NCBI GenBank assembly: GCA_947650365.1
Contig: OX393557.1
Location: 50,629,472-50,693,471, forward strand
Source of the DNA: Chamaelirium japonicum
Lineage: Eukaryota > Streptophyta > Magnoliopsida > Liliales > Melanthiaceae
Reading direction: 5' to 3'
DNA length: 64,000 nt
The translations under genes were made by a program, and so were the position numbers. The notes beneath the pieces were generated by a model. It made no database searches and was not told the DNA's origin. It saw nothing but the letters and a program-made list of their open reading frames with translations. Below are positions 39,934 through 52,780 of the stretch, piece after piece. Within the stretch, counting starts at the first letter, position 1, and each line of letters opens with the position of its first letter.

Positions 39934-42900
39934 GGATCGCTACTAGACTCCCTATATTTGGGGAGCCAAAATCGCTCCCAATTTCTCAAGGCTTCCACCC
40001 GATAATCATAAGTAAATTATATAAAATCGAGTACTCCTCCCTAAAATATACTCTAAGAGCCTCATAATGTGCTCTCTATTTTTGGGATTGCTACTAGACT
40101 CCCTATATTTAGAGAGCCAAAACTGCTTCATATTTTTTTGAACCCCCACCCAATAACCTTACGAAAATTTTATATAATCGAGCATTCTTCCCAAAAACAC
40201 CCTCTAAAAGCCACGCCATTACCTCCCAAAAACACCCTAAAATCATAAGTAAATTATATATAAATCAAGCACTCTTCCCTAAAACAACCTCTAAGAACCT
40301 CGCAACATACATATATATTTTTAGGATTGCTACTAGACTCCCTAAATTTAAGGAACCAAAATCGGTCCATATTTTTTTTGAACCTCCACCCTACAACCTT
40401 ATTTAAATTATATACAATCGAGCACTCCTCCTTTAAACACCCTCTAAGAGCTTCGCAATATGCTCTCTATGTTTGGGATTGCTACTAGACTCCCTATATT
40501 TAGAGAGCTAATATCTCTCTATATTTTTTTTCAACCCCCATCCAACAACCATAAGTAAATTATATACAATCGAACATTCCACCAAAAAATACCATCTAGT
40601 AGCCTCACAATATGCTCTCTATTTTTGAGATTACTACTAGACACCATATATTTATGGAGCCAAAACCGGCCCATATTTTTTTTGAATCCCCACCCAACAA
40701 CCTTAAGTGAATTATATACAATCGAGCACTACTCCGCAAAACACCATCGAAGTGCCTTGCAATATGATGTTAATTTTTCGGATTGCTACTAGACTCCTGA
40801 TATTTAGGGAGCCAAAACCGCTCCATATTTTGTTTGAACCCACACCCGATGACCTTAAGTAAATTATATATAATCGAGCATTCCTTCCAAAAATGCCCTC
40901 TAAGAGCCTCGTTATTACCACCTAAAAATACTCTAAAATCATAAGTAAATTAAATCAAGCACTCCTTCCTAAAACACCCACTAAGAGCCTCGCAATATGC
41001 CTTTTTATTTTTGGGATAGCTACTAAACTCCCTATATTTATGGAGCCAAATCTCTCCATTATTTTTTTGAATCCCCACCCGACAACCTTAAGTAAATTAT
41101 TTACAATACAGCACTCCATAAAATACCATCTAAGAGCCTCGCAATATGCTCTCTATTTTTGGGATTGCTACTAGACTCCATATTTAGCGGGCCAAAACCA
41201 CTCCATATTTTTTTTGAATCCCCACCCGATAACCTTAAGTAAATTATATACAATCGAGCATTCCTCCAAAAATCACCATCTAATAGCCTAGTAATATGCT
41301 CTCTATATTTGGGATTGCTACTAGAATCCTTATATTTAGGAAGCCAAAATAGCTACATATTTTTTTTGAACCCCCACCCGATAACCTTAAGTAAATTATA
41401 TACAGTCGAGGACTCCTCCCTAAAATACCCTCTAAGAGCCTCGCAATAAGCTCTCTATTTTTGGGATTGCTACTAGAATCACTATATTTAGGGAGCCAAA
41501 ACTACTCCATATTTTTTTAAAACCCCACCCGACAACCTTAAGTGAATTATATACAACTCAGCACTCCTCCCTAAAACATCATCTAAGAGCCTCGCAATAT
41601 GCTCTCTATTTTTCGGATTGCTACTAGACTCCCTATATTTAGGGAGCCAAAACCATGCCATATTTTTTGTACCCCTACACGACAACCTTAAGTGAATTTT
41701 ATACAATCGAGCACTCCTCCCTCTAAGAGTCTAGCAATATGCTCTTTATTTTTGGGATTGCTACTAAACTCCCTATATTTAGAGAGCCAAAACCGCTCCA
41801 TATTTTTTTTGAACCCCCACTAGATAAACTTAAGTAAATTATATACAATCGAGCATTCCTCCCCAAAACACCTTCTAAGCGCCTCGCCATTGCCTCCCAA
41901 AAATATACTAAAATCAAAACTAAATTATATATAAATCAAGCACTCCTCTTTAAAACACACTCTAAGAGACTCGCAATATGTCTTTCTATTTTTGGGATTG
42001 CTACTAGACTCCCTATATTTAGGGAGCCAAAATTGCTCTATATTTTTATAAACGCCCACCCGACCACCTTAAGTAAATTATATACAATTGAGCATTCCTT
42101 CCGAAAATACCCTTTGAGAACCTAGTAATATGCTCTTTATTTTTGGGATTGCTACTAAACTACCTATATTTATGGAGTCAAAATCGCCCCATATTTTTTT
42201 TGAACCCCCACTCATCAAACATAAGTAATTAAATACAATCTAGAATTCCTCCCAAAAACACCCTCTAAGAGACTCACTATTGCCTCCTAAAAATAGCTCT
42301 ATATTTTTTTTGAACCCGCACCAAACAACCTTAATTAAATTATATACAATTAAGCACTCCACCCTAAAACACCCTCTAAAAGCCTCGCAATACGCTCGCT
42401 ATTTTTTGGGATTGCTACTAGACTCCCAATATTTAGGTAGCCAAAACCGCTCTATATTTTGTTTGAACCCCTACCCGACAACCTTAAGTAAATTATACAT
42501 AATCGAGTATTCCTCCCAAAAACACCCTCTAAGAGCCTCGCCATTACCTACCAAAAATACCCTTAAATCATAAGTAAATTATATATAAATCAAGTACCCC
42601 TCTCTAAAACACCCTTTAAGAGCCTCGCAAAATGCATATATATTTTTGGGATTGCTACTAGACTCCCTATATTTAGGGAACCAAAATCGCTCCATTTTTT
42701 TTTGAACTCCCACCCGACAACCTTATATAAATTATATATAATCGAGCACTCCTCCTTAAAATACCCTCTAAGAGCCTCGTAATATGCTCTCTATGCTTGG
42801 GATTGCTACTAGACTCCCTATATTTAGGGAGCCAACACCTCTCCATATTGTTTTTGAAACCCCACCCAACAACCATAATTAAATTATATACAATCGAACA

Positions 42901-44851
42901 TTCCTCCCAAAAATACCATCTAATAGCCTCGCAATATGCTCTCTATTTTTAGGATTGTTACTAGACACCATATATTTAGTGAACCAAAACCGCCCTATAT
43001 TTTTTCTAAATCCCCACCCGACAACCTTAAGTGAATTATATACAATCGAGCACTCCTCCATAAAACACCATCTAAGGGCCTCGCAATATGCTCTCTATTT
43101 TTGGGATTGTTACTAGACTCCCTGTATTTAGGGAGCCAAAACCGCTCTATAATTTTTTTGAACCCCCTCCCGACGACCTCAAGTAAATTATATATAATCG
43201 AGCATTCCTCCCAAAAATACCCTCTAAGAGCCTCGCTATTGCCTCCCAAAAACAATCTAAAATCATATGTAAATTATATATAAATCAAGCACGCCTTCCT
43301 AAAACACCCTCTAAGAGCCTCGCAACATGCCTTTCTATTTTTGGGATAGCTACTAAACTCTCTGTATTTAGGGAGCCAAAATCACTCCATATTTTTTTTG
43401 AATCCCTACCCGACAACCTTAAGTAATTTATATACAATCCAGTACTCCTTAAAATACCCTCTAAGTGCCTCACAATATGCACTCTATTTTTAGGATTGCT
43501 ACTAGATTCTTTATATTTAGCGAGCCAAAACCACTCCAATTTTTTTTAAACCCCACCCGACAACCTTAAGTAAATTATATACAATCGAGCATTCCTCCAA
43601 AAATCACCATCTAATAGCCTAGTAATATGCTCTCTTTTTTGGGATTGCTACTAGACTCCCTATATTTAGGGAGCCAAAATTGCTATATATTTTTTTTGAA
43701 CCCCCACCCGACAACCTTAAGTAAATTATATACAATCGAGTACTCCTCCCTAAAATACCCTCTAAGAGCCTCGCAATATGCTCTCTATTTTTGGGATTGC
43801 TACTAGACTCCCTATATTTAGCGAGCCAAAACCGCACCATATTTTTTTTGAACCCCCACCCGACAACCTTAAGTGAATTATATAAAATCTAACACTCCTT
43901 CCTAAAATACCCTCTAAGAGCCTCGTAATATGCTCTCTATACTTAGGGAGCCAAAACCGCTCTATATTATTTTGAATCCCCACGCGACAACCTTAAGTAA
44001 ATTATATACAATCGAGAATTCCTCCCAAAAACACCCTCTACGAGCCTCGCTGTTGCCTCCCAAAAACACCCTAAAATCTTAAATAAATTAAATATAAATC
44101 TATTACTCCTCCCTAAAACACCCTCTAAGAGCCTTGCAATATGCCTTTTTATTTTTGGGATTACTACAAAACTCTCTATATTTAGGAAGCCAAAATCGCT
44201 TCATTTTTTTTTTGAACGCCCATCTGACAACCTTAAGTAAATTATATACAATCGAGCACTCCTCCCTAAAACACCCTCTAAGAGCCTCAAATATGCTCTC
44301 TATTTTTGGGATTGCTACTAGACTTCCTATATTTTTGAATCCAAAACCGCTCCATATTTTTTTTGAACTCCCACCCGACAACCTTAAGTAAATTATATAC
44401 AATCGAGCATTCATTCCAAAAACACCCTCAACGAGCCTCGCCATTGCCTCCAAAAAGTACCCTAAAATTATAAATAAATTATATATAAATCAAGCACTAT
44501 TCCCTAAAACACTCTCTAAAAACCTCGTAATATGACTTTTTATTTTTGGGATTGCTACTAGACTCCCTATATTTAGTTAGCCAAAATAGCTCCAAATTTT
44601 TATTGAACTCCCACTCGACAACCTTAAGTAAATTATATACAATCGAGCACTCTTCCCAAAAATACCCTCTAAGAGCCTCGTAATATTCTCTCTATTTGTG
44701 GTATTGCTACTAGACTCCCTATATTTAAGGAGCCAAAAACGCTTCATATTTTTTTGAACCCCGACCCGTCAACCTTAAGTCAATTACATACAATCGAGCA
44801 TTCCTCCCAAAAACACCCTATAAGAGCCTCGCCATTGCCTCCTTATTTTTG
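39934..44851. repeat. 4.9-kb HOR unit 2
   Basis: A 4918-bp unit starting at the type C anchor. It is collinear with units 1 and 3: 'catatatatttttagg', then 'ctctatgtttgggattgc', 'ccaaaaccggcccat', the 'tttcgg' monomer, 'aaaccatgccatattttttg', the 'gaccaccttaag' monomer, then the short monomer 'tctctatacttagggag'. It carries the uninterrupted version of the LTR target near 42661. Confidence 0.85.
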
Positions 44852-47800
44852 GGATCGCTACTAGACTCCCTATATTTGGGGCGCCAAAATCGCTCCCAAT
44901 TTCTCAAGGCTCCCACCCGATAATCATAAGTAAATTATATACAATCGAGTACTCCTCCCTAAAACATACTCTAAGAGCCTCGTAATGTGCTCTCTATTTT
45001 TGGGATTGCTACTAGACTCCCTATATTTAGAGAACCAAAACTGCTCTATATTTTTTTGAACCCCCACCTAACAACCTTAAGAAAAATTTTATACAATCGA
45101 GCATTCTTCTCAAAAACACCCTCTAAAAGCCACGCCATTGCCTCCAAAAAACACCCTAAAATCATAAGTAAATTATATATAAATCAAGCACTCTTCCCTA
45201 AAACACCCTCAAAGGGCCTCGTAATATGCATATATATTTTTAGGATTGCTACTAGACTCCCTATATTTAAGGAACCAAAATCGATCCATATTTTTTTTGA
45301 ACCTCCACCCTACAACCTTATTTAAGTTATATACAATCGAGCACTCCTCCTTAAAACACCCTCTAAGAGCTTCGCAATATGCTCTCTATGTTTGGGATTG
45401 CTACTAGACTCCCTATATTTAGAGAGCTAATATCTCTTTATATTTTTTTTCAACCCTCATCCAACAACCATAAGTAAATTATATACAATCGAACATTCAA
45501 CCCAAAAATACCATCTAGTAGCTTCACAATATACTTTCTATTTTTGGGATTACTATTAGACACCATATATTTATAGAGCCAAAACCGGCCCATATTTTTT
45601 TTGAATCCCCACCCAACAACCTTAAGTGAATTATATACAATCAAGCACTACTCTGCAAAACACCATCTAAGTGCCTCGCAATATAATGTTTATTTTTCGG
45701 ATTGCTACTAGACTCCTTGTATTTAGGGAGCCAAAATCACTCCATATTTTGTTTGAACCCACACCCGATGACCTTATGTAAATTATATATAATCGAGCAT
45801 TCCTCCCAAAAACACCCTCTAAGAGCCTCGTTATTACCTCCCAAAAACACCCTAAAATCATAAGTAAATTATATATAAATCAAGCACTCCTTCCTAAAAC
45901 ACCCACTAAGAGCCTCGCAACATGCCTTTCTATTTTTGGGATAGCTACTAAACTCCCTATATTTATGGAGCCAAATCTATCCATTATTTTTTTGAATCCC
46001 CACCCGACAACCTTAAGTAAATTATATACAATACAGCACTCCTTAAAATACCATCTAAGAGCCTCGCAATATGCTCTCTATTTTTGGGATTGCTACTAGA
46101 CTCCATATTTAGCGAGCCAAAACCACTCCATATTTTTTTTGAATCCCCACCCGATAACCTTAAGTAAATTATATATAATCGAGCATTCCTCCAAAAATCA
46201 CCATCTAATAGCCTAGTAATATGCTCTCTGTATTTGGGATTGCTACTAGAATCCCTATATTTAGGGAGCCAAAATAGCTATTTTTTTTTTTAAACCCCCA
46301 CCCGACAACCTTAAGTAAATTATATACAGTCGAGGACTTCTCCCTAAAATACCCACTAAGAGCCTCGCAATAAGCTCTCTATTTTTGGGATTGCTACTAG
46401 AATCACTATATTTAGGGAGCCAAAACTACTCCATATTTTTTTAAACCCCCACCCGACAACCTTAAGTGAATTATATACAATTCAGCACTCCTCCCTAAAA
46501 CATCATCTAAGAGCCTCGCAATATGCTCTCTATTTTTCGGATTGCTACTAGACTCCCTATATTTAGGTAGCCAAAACCACGCCATATTTTTTGTACCCCT
46601 ACACGACAACCTTAAGTGAATTTTATACAATCGAGCACTCCTCCAAAAAATACCCTCTAAGAGTCTCGCAATATGCTCTTTATTTTTGGGATTGCTACTA
46701 GACTCCCTATATTTAGGGAGCCAAAACCGCTCCATATTTTTTTTGAACCCCCACCAGATAAACTTAAGTAAATTATATACAATCGAGCATTCCTCCCCAA
46801 AACACCTTCTAAGAGCCTCGCCATTGCCTCCCAAAAATATACTAAAATCAAAACTAAATTATATATAAATCAAGCACTCCTCTTTAAAACACCCTCTAAG
46901 AGACTCGCAATATGCCTTTCTATTTTTGGGATTGCTACTAGACTCCCTATATTTAGGGAGCCAAAATCACTCTATATTTTTATAAACGCCCACCCGACCA
47001 CCTTAAGTAAATTATATACAATTGAGCACTCCTTCCGAAAACACCCTTTGAGAACCTAGTAATATGCTCTCTATTTTTGGGATTGCTACTAAACTACCTA
47101 TATTTATCGAGTCAAAACTGCCTCATATTTTTTTTGAACCCCCACTTGTCAAACATAAGCAATTAAATACAATCTAGCATTCCTCCCAAAAACACCCTCT
47201 AAGAGCCTCACCATTGCCTCCTAAAAACAGGTCCATATTTTTTTGGAACCCGCACCAAACAACCTTAATTAAATTATATACAATTAAGCACTCCTCCCTA
47301 AAATACCCTTTAAAATCCTCGCAATACGCTCTCTATTTTTTGGGATTGCTACTAGACTCCCAATATTTAGGTAGCCAAAACCGCTCTATATTTTGTTTGA
47401 ACCCCCACCCGACAACCTTAAGTAAATTATACATAATCGAGCATTCCTACCAAAAATACCCTTAAATCATAAGTAAATTATATATAAATCAAGCACCCCT
47501 CTCTAAAACACCCTCTAAGAGCCTCGCAACATGCATATATATTTTTGGGATTGCTACTAGACTCCCTATATTTAGGGAACAAAAATCGCTCCATTTTTTT
47601 TTAAACCCCCACCCGACAACCTTATATAAATTATATATAATCAAGCACTCCTCCTTAAAACACCCTCTAAGAGCCTCGCAATATGCTATCTATGATTGGG
47701 ATTGCTACTAGACTCCCTATATTTAGGAAGTCAATACCTCTACATATTGTTTTTGAAACCCTACCCAATAACCATAATTAAATTATGTACAATCGAACAT

Positions 47801-49751
47801 TCCTCCCAAAAATACCATCTAATAGCCTCGCAATATGCTCTCTATTTTTAGGATTGCTACTATACACCATATATTTAGTGAACCAAAACCGCCCTATATT
47901 TTTTCTAAATCCCCACCTGACAACCTTAAGTGAATTATATACAATCGAGCACTCCTCCGTAAAACACCATCTAAGTGCCTCGCAATATGCTCTCTATTTT
48001 TTGGGTTGTTACTAGACTCCCTGTATTTAGGGAGCCAAAACCGCTCTATATTTTTTTTGAACCCCCACCCGACGACCTCAAGTAAATTATATATAATCGA
48101 GCATTCCTCCCAAAAATACCCTCTAAGAGCCTCGCTATTACCTCCCAAAAACACCCTAAAATCATATGTAAATTATATATAAATCAAGCACGCCTTCCTA
48201 AAACACCCTCTAAAAGCCTCGCAACATGCCTTTCTTTTTTTGGGATAGCTACTAAACTCCCTATATTTAGGGAGCCAAAATCACTCCATATTTTTTTTGA
48301 ATCCCTACCCGACAACCTTAAGTAATTTATATACAATCCAGCACTAGTTAAAATACCATCTAAGAGCCTCACAATATGCTCTCTATTTTTAGGATTGCTA
48401 CTCGACTCTTTATATTTAGTGAGCCAAAACCACTCCAAATATATACAATCGAGCATTCCTCCAAAAATCACCATCTAATAGCCTAGTAATATGCTCTCTT
48501 TTTTTGGGATTGCTACTAGACTCCCTATATTTAGGGAGCCAAAATTGCTATATATTTTTTTTGAACCCCCACCCGACAACCGTAAGTAAATTATATACAA
48601 TCCAGTACTCCTCCCTAAAATACCCTCTAAGAGCCTCGCAATATGCTCTCTATTTTTGGGATTGCTACTAGGCTCCCTATATTTAGCGAGCCAAAACTGC
48701 TCCATATTTTTTTTGAACCCCCACCCGACAAACTTAAGTGAATTATATACAATCGAGCACTCCTCCCTAAAACACCCTCTAAGAGCCTCGTAATATGCTC
48801 TCTATACTTAGGGAGCCAAAACCGCTCCATATTTTTTTGAATCCCCACCCGACAACCTTAAGTAAATTATATACAATTGAGCATTCCTCCCAAAAACACC
48901 CTCTACGAGCCTCGCTATTGCCTCCCAAAAACACCCTAAAATCTTAAATAAATTAAATATAAATCTAGCACTCCTCCCTAAAACACCCTCTAAGAGTCTT
49001 GCAATATGCCTTTTTATTTTTGGGATTACTACTAGACTCTCTATATTTAGGAAACCAAAATCGCTTCATATTTTTTTTGAACGCCCACCCGACAACCTTG
49101 AGTAAATTATATACAATCGAGCACTCCTCCCTAAAACACCCTCTAAGAGCCTCAAAATATGCTCTCTATTTTTGGGATTGCTACTAGACTTCTTATATTT
49201 TTGAAGCCAAAACCGCTCCATATTTTTTTTGAACCCCCACCCGACAACCTTAAGTAAATTATATACAATCGAGCATTCATTCCAAAAACACCCTCAACGA
49301 GCCTCGACATTCTTTCCAAAAATACCCTCAACGAGCCTCGCCATTGCCTCCCAAAAATACCCTAAAATCATAAATAAATTATATATAAATCAAGCACTAT
49401 TCCCTAAAACACTCTCTAAGAACCTCGCAATATGACTTTTTATTTTTGGGATTGCTACTAGACTCCCTATATTTAGGTAGCTAAAACAGCTCCATATTTT
49501 TATTGAACTCCCACCCGACAACCTTAAGTAAATTATATACAATTGAGGACTCTTCCCAAAAATACCCTCTAAGAGCCTCGTAATATTCTCTCTATTTTTG
49601 GTATTGCTACTAGACTCCCTATATTTAAGGAGCCAAAAACGCTTCATATTTTTTTGAACCCCGACCTGTCAACCTTAAGTAAATTACATACAATCGAGCA
49701 TTCCTCCCAAAAACACCCTATAAGAGCCTCGCTATTGCCTCCTTATTTTTG
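44852..49751. repeat. 4.9-kb HOR unit 3
   Basis: A 4900-bp unit collinear with unit 2 and very similar by eye. Small indels distinguish it; for example the monomer near 48430-48450 has lost 'ttttttttaaaccccacccgacaaccttaag', and about 75 bp is missing near 47450. A truncated next unit follows to 50130. Confidence 0.85.
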
Positions 49752-50130
49752 GGATCGCTACTAGACTCCTTATATTTGGGGAGCCAAAATCGCTCCCAAT
49801 TTCTTAAGGCTCCCACCCGATAATCATAAGTAAATTATATATAATCGAGTACTCCTCCCTAAAACATACTCTAAGAGCCTCGTAATGTGCTCTTTATTTT
49901 TGGGATTGCTACTAGACTCCCTATATTTAGAGAGCCAAAACTGCTCCATATTTTTTTGAACCCCCACCCAACAACCTTAAGAAAATTTTATACAATCGAG
50001 CATTCTTCCCAAAAACACCCTCTAAAAGCCACGCCATTGTGTCCCAAAAATACCCTAAAATCATAAGTAAATTATATATAAATCAAGCATTCTTCCCTAA
50101 AACACCCTCTAAGAGCCTTGCAATATACCT

Positions 50131-51174
50131 CAGCTATCCACCCTGTCAAAGTTAAACTCTCAAAAGCTCGGATCATGAAAAGACACAAGGGGAAGCAAGT
50201 CAAGTCTGGTAGAGGAGCCGGCAAAAAAAAAAAGGGGGTCACAACAGAAACTTCTGAGAGACCCATAGCCCCTCCAAAAAAAATAACAAAAAAAACCAAA
50301 ACCGAGGGTCCCACATCCCCTTCTTTCCCATCCGGACCCGCACGAATGACGGGGGCCGCGCATCACATGCCAAAAAGGAGGGGGGCGCAACCCCCCTTCT
50401 TCTCCAACCCGATCGGGGGGGAGGGGCACCCGAATCGGAGCCGTAACCGCACCAGCCCTCGCAACCCTCTCCGACCCGGTCGGAGCTCGTGCCCGAAGTC
50501 ACTGACCACCGCCACCGTACCCTGCGCCCGGAGCCGCACGCCGACCACCGACCATGCCCGCGCCCCGTGACCCGCACTGCAGCCCGTGCCTGACCGTCAC
50601 CACCCTGCGCCCCAACCTCCGCGTGCGCCGCCTACACCCCATGCCCCGGCTGACACAGCCCATGCTCGACTCCGCCATGGCACCCCGCGACCCATGCCAC
50701 TGTACCCAGCACCGCATACCGCCACCGCTGCCATTGCTGCCTCCGCGAACCAGAAGAAGAAGAAGAAAGAAAGAAAGAAAAAAAAGAGAAAGAAAAAGGA
50801 AAGAAAGAAGAAGGCAGAGGTGATCAAAGCCTCGGCCGCAATCCTCCATCCTCTTCGTTGCGGTCATCTTCTCCCCGTCGCTTCGAGCCCGCCTTCGCGA
50901 CAACCTTCAACTCATGCACCATCGGCACCGCAGCTAACGAAAGAGGTGACACTAGGAAGACGGAGCAAGTCACGTGTAACCCTAAGCAGCCTCTTCCGAC
51001 TGCAGTCTCCAAGCTCCAGCCCTCAGTAAGAACAAAGTGGTGGATTAAAGGGGTAGTGGCCCTTAAATAAGCCTCAATCCCACCCAAAAAAGGGATCAAG
51101 GACAAGTGCTATGCATTTCTTATGTACGCAAGTACTCCGTGTTTCCGCCGGTGCACTCATCCTTGAGAGGCATT
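50131..51174. other. GC-rich retroelement-like non-coding block, unassigned
   Basis: This is single-copy sequence within the window, GC-rich from about 50330 to 51000, with an A/G-rich stretch (50753-50820, 'aagaagaagaaagaaagaaa' type). Open frames exist on both strands (for example 50118-50570 plus and 50499-50903 minus) but are rich in Arg, Pro, Ser and Gly and show no recognisable domain. On the minus strand 'cttatttaaggg' (51059-51070) resembles a TATA box, and the downstream GC-rich sequence would fit the R/U5 of another LTR or retroelement UTR. I cannot assign it. It adjoins the LTR-like block at 51175. Confidence 0.5.
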
Positions 51175-51197
51175 TGTAGACACACAAATTGTGTCTA

Positions 51198-51521
51198 ACC
51201 CGAACCCGACTCGCATGCACCGATTCGGAGGCAAACCCGATATGAACTCGGACCCAGATCTGACTCGCATGCACTAATTCGGAGGCAAACCCGACACGAC
51301 TTTGGACCCGGACCCGACTCGCATGCACCGATTCGGAGGCAAACCTGACACGAACTCGAACCCGGACCCGACTCGCATGCACCGACTCGGAGGCAAACCT
51401 GACACAAACTCAGATCCGGATCAGACTCGTATGCACCGACTCGGAGGCAAACCCGACACAAACTCGGACCCGGATCTGACTCGCATGCACCGACTCGGAG
51501 ACAAACCGGACCCGACCAGCG
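51198..51521 (+). repeat. 54-bp minisatellite, six copies
   Basis: The word 'tcgcatgcac' (with one c-to-t variant) recurs at 51211, 51265, 51319, 51373, 51427 and 51481, exactly 54 bp apart. Each unit contains 'cgactcgcatgcaccga', 'ttcggaggcaaac' and 'acacgaactcggacccgga'. Because 54 is a multiple of 3, it keeps frames open on both strands; the resulting peptides are repeat artefacts. Confidence 0.95.
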
Positions 51522-51588
51522 CCGAACAAGAGGCCAGGTAGGCCCATCCTCAAGTGGGGCCCACCCGGCCCCCTTCTAGAAATCCGAG

Positions 51589-51610
51589 CCCCTTACCCGC
51601 GGGTAAGGGG
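51589..51610. repeat. Perfect 22-bp palindrome
   Basis: Two 11-base arms, ccccttacccg and its exact reverse complement, meet with no spacer. It lies in U3 of the LTR-like block about 365 bp before the TATA box. It could be a binding site or a cruciform; function unknown. Confidence 0.8.
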
Positions 51611-51974
51611 CGGCCGGCCATACAAGGGAGAAAGAAAAGAAAAGAAAGAAAAAAAGAAAGAAAAAAAAAAGAAAAAAAAGGAAAGAAGCACCGCCATGCG
51701 CGGGGCGAGGTTGCGTATAACGTCTACATAAGCATGGATTTGTGTCAATCCCTCGATCCGACGGATAAAAAACGAAGTCAGGTCGCCATCGACTTTATGT
51801 GCAAGATTCAAATAAATTCAAAAAGGATTGAGCCATAACTACTCCGCCAAAAAAGGAAAGCAAATAAAGGTTTATTCCCCTCTTCAATGGAAGAATAAAT
51901 ATTGGGTAGTTATAGGAGAGATATTAAAGGGATTCAAATAAATCTTCCTATATCTCTCCCCTCCCCCCTTCACC

Positions 51975-51982
51975 TATAAATA
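51975..51982 (+). promoter_or_regulatory. Putative TATA box of the LTR-like block
   Basis: 'tataaata' in the context 'cacctataaatagaggggg', a typical plant core promoter. The downstream region is rich in 'aagcc' and 'gaagaag' words. Confidence 0.65.
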
Positions 51983-52254
51983 GAGGGGGGGAAGTCACAA
52001 AAGGTCGAAGGGGTCGAAGTTGGAGCTGAAGGCAAGGCAAAGAAGCTCTGCAGAGGATGAGACGAGCCCTTCTCGACCCAAGGCTTCACGAGGCATGGGC
52101 AAGCCTATCCTTTCGGGACCGGCTTAGTCCATTGAAAGTCCTCTTCAATGTGAAGACCCTTGCACAAGAAAATCAAGCCTTCGACCCTGTGCACGAAGAA
52201 GAAAGCTCAGAGAAGAAGAACCCTTCGACTCCAAAGACACCAGAAACAAAGGCT

Positions 52255-52780
52255 GGATAAGAAGATCGGAGCGGCATCACCCCGCCGTCTCCAACAACAA
52301 GCCTTCGACTCCGATCAAGCCTAAAAGCCCGGAGAAGAAGATCGGAGTGGCACTACCCCGTCATCTCCAACAAGCCTTCAACTCCGACCAAGCACAAAAG
52401 CCCGGAGAAGAAGAACAAAGTGGTATCACCCCGTCGTCTTCAACAACACCCACTCTATCCACGAAGAAGAAAGCTTGGAGAGGGATACCCGAAGCGTCGC
52501 TACACCCATCATCTTCAAAGCAAAGCCTACGCTATAACCGTCGCACAGAGGTCGGTGCTACCCTCGCCATCTTCAAAAGAAGCCTTCGACTCCGATTACA
52601 CCAAAGAAGCTCGGAGAAGAAGAGAAGCAAAGCTGGCGCTACACCCGTCGTCTTCAAAGCAAAGCCTTCGACTCCGATTAAGCCAAAGAAGCCCGGAGAA
52701 GAAGAGAAGTCAAGCCGATGCCATAACCATCGAGGAAGCCAGAAGAACAAAGGAGCCTTGAAGAAGTAGCCATCGCCGTT
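52255..52780 (+). repeat. Degenerate 73-bp and longer tandem repeat in R/U5 of the LTR-like block
   Basis: The word 'ggagaagaag' after 'aaagcccc' or 'aagcccc' recurs near 52331, 52404, 52613 and 52694, with 'caacaagccttcgactccg' between copies, so the first step is 73 bp and later steps are irregular. It keeps a plus-strand frame open (52347-52769), rich in Ser, Lys, Glu and Pro, which I do not regard as a gene. Purine-rich 'gccaaagcaaaagc' words continue to about 53120. Confidence 0.65.

Larger units (their letters stand above)
37743..50130. repeat. AT-rich tandem satellite, block 2 (young HOR), ending at the array edge
   Basis: The same satellite in the same orientation, organised in 4.9-kb HOR units. 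Its last recognisable words are 'aagagccttgcaatatacct' at 50111-50130. In other copies this phase continues 'ttttattttt', but here it changes abruptly to 'cagctatccaccctgtcaaa'. No satellite is seen from there to the window end. No genes. Confidence 0.95.

Noticed and set aside
47-50130. Many 60-140-aa open frames on both strands with recurring motifs such as YRESSSNPKNREHIARLLEG or LLLDSLYLGSQNRSIFFLNP
   Set aside because: They are translations of the satellite monomer. The 152-bp unit is not a multiple of 3, frames end within one or two monomers, and both strands look equally 'conserved', so they are not genes.
1-50130. Regularly spaced repeats suggesting a CRISPR array
   Set aside because: The units are contiguous 152/240-bp tandem copies with no unique spacers, in a plant genome.
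50118-51105. Several GC-rich open frames on both strands
   Set aside because: Composition-driven, overlapping on both strands, rich in Arg/Pro/Gly. No domain or codon pattern supports a gene.
52347-52769. 140-aa open frame rich in Ser, Lys, Glu and Pro
   Set aside because: Produced by the degenerate 73-bp and longer tandem repeat downstream of the LTR TATA box. No known domain.
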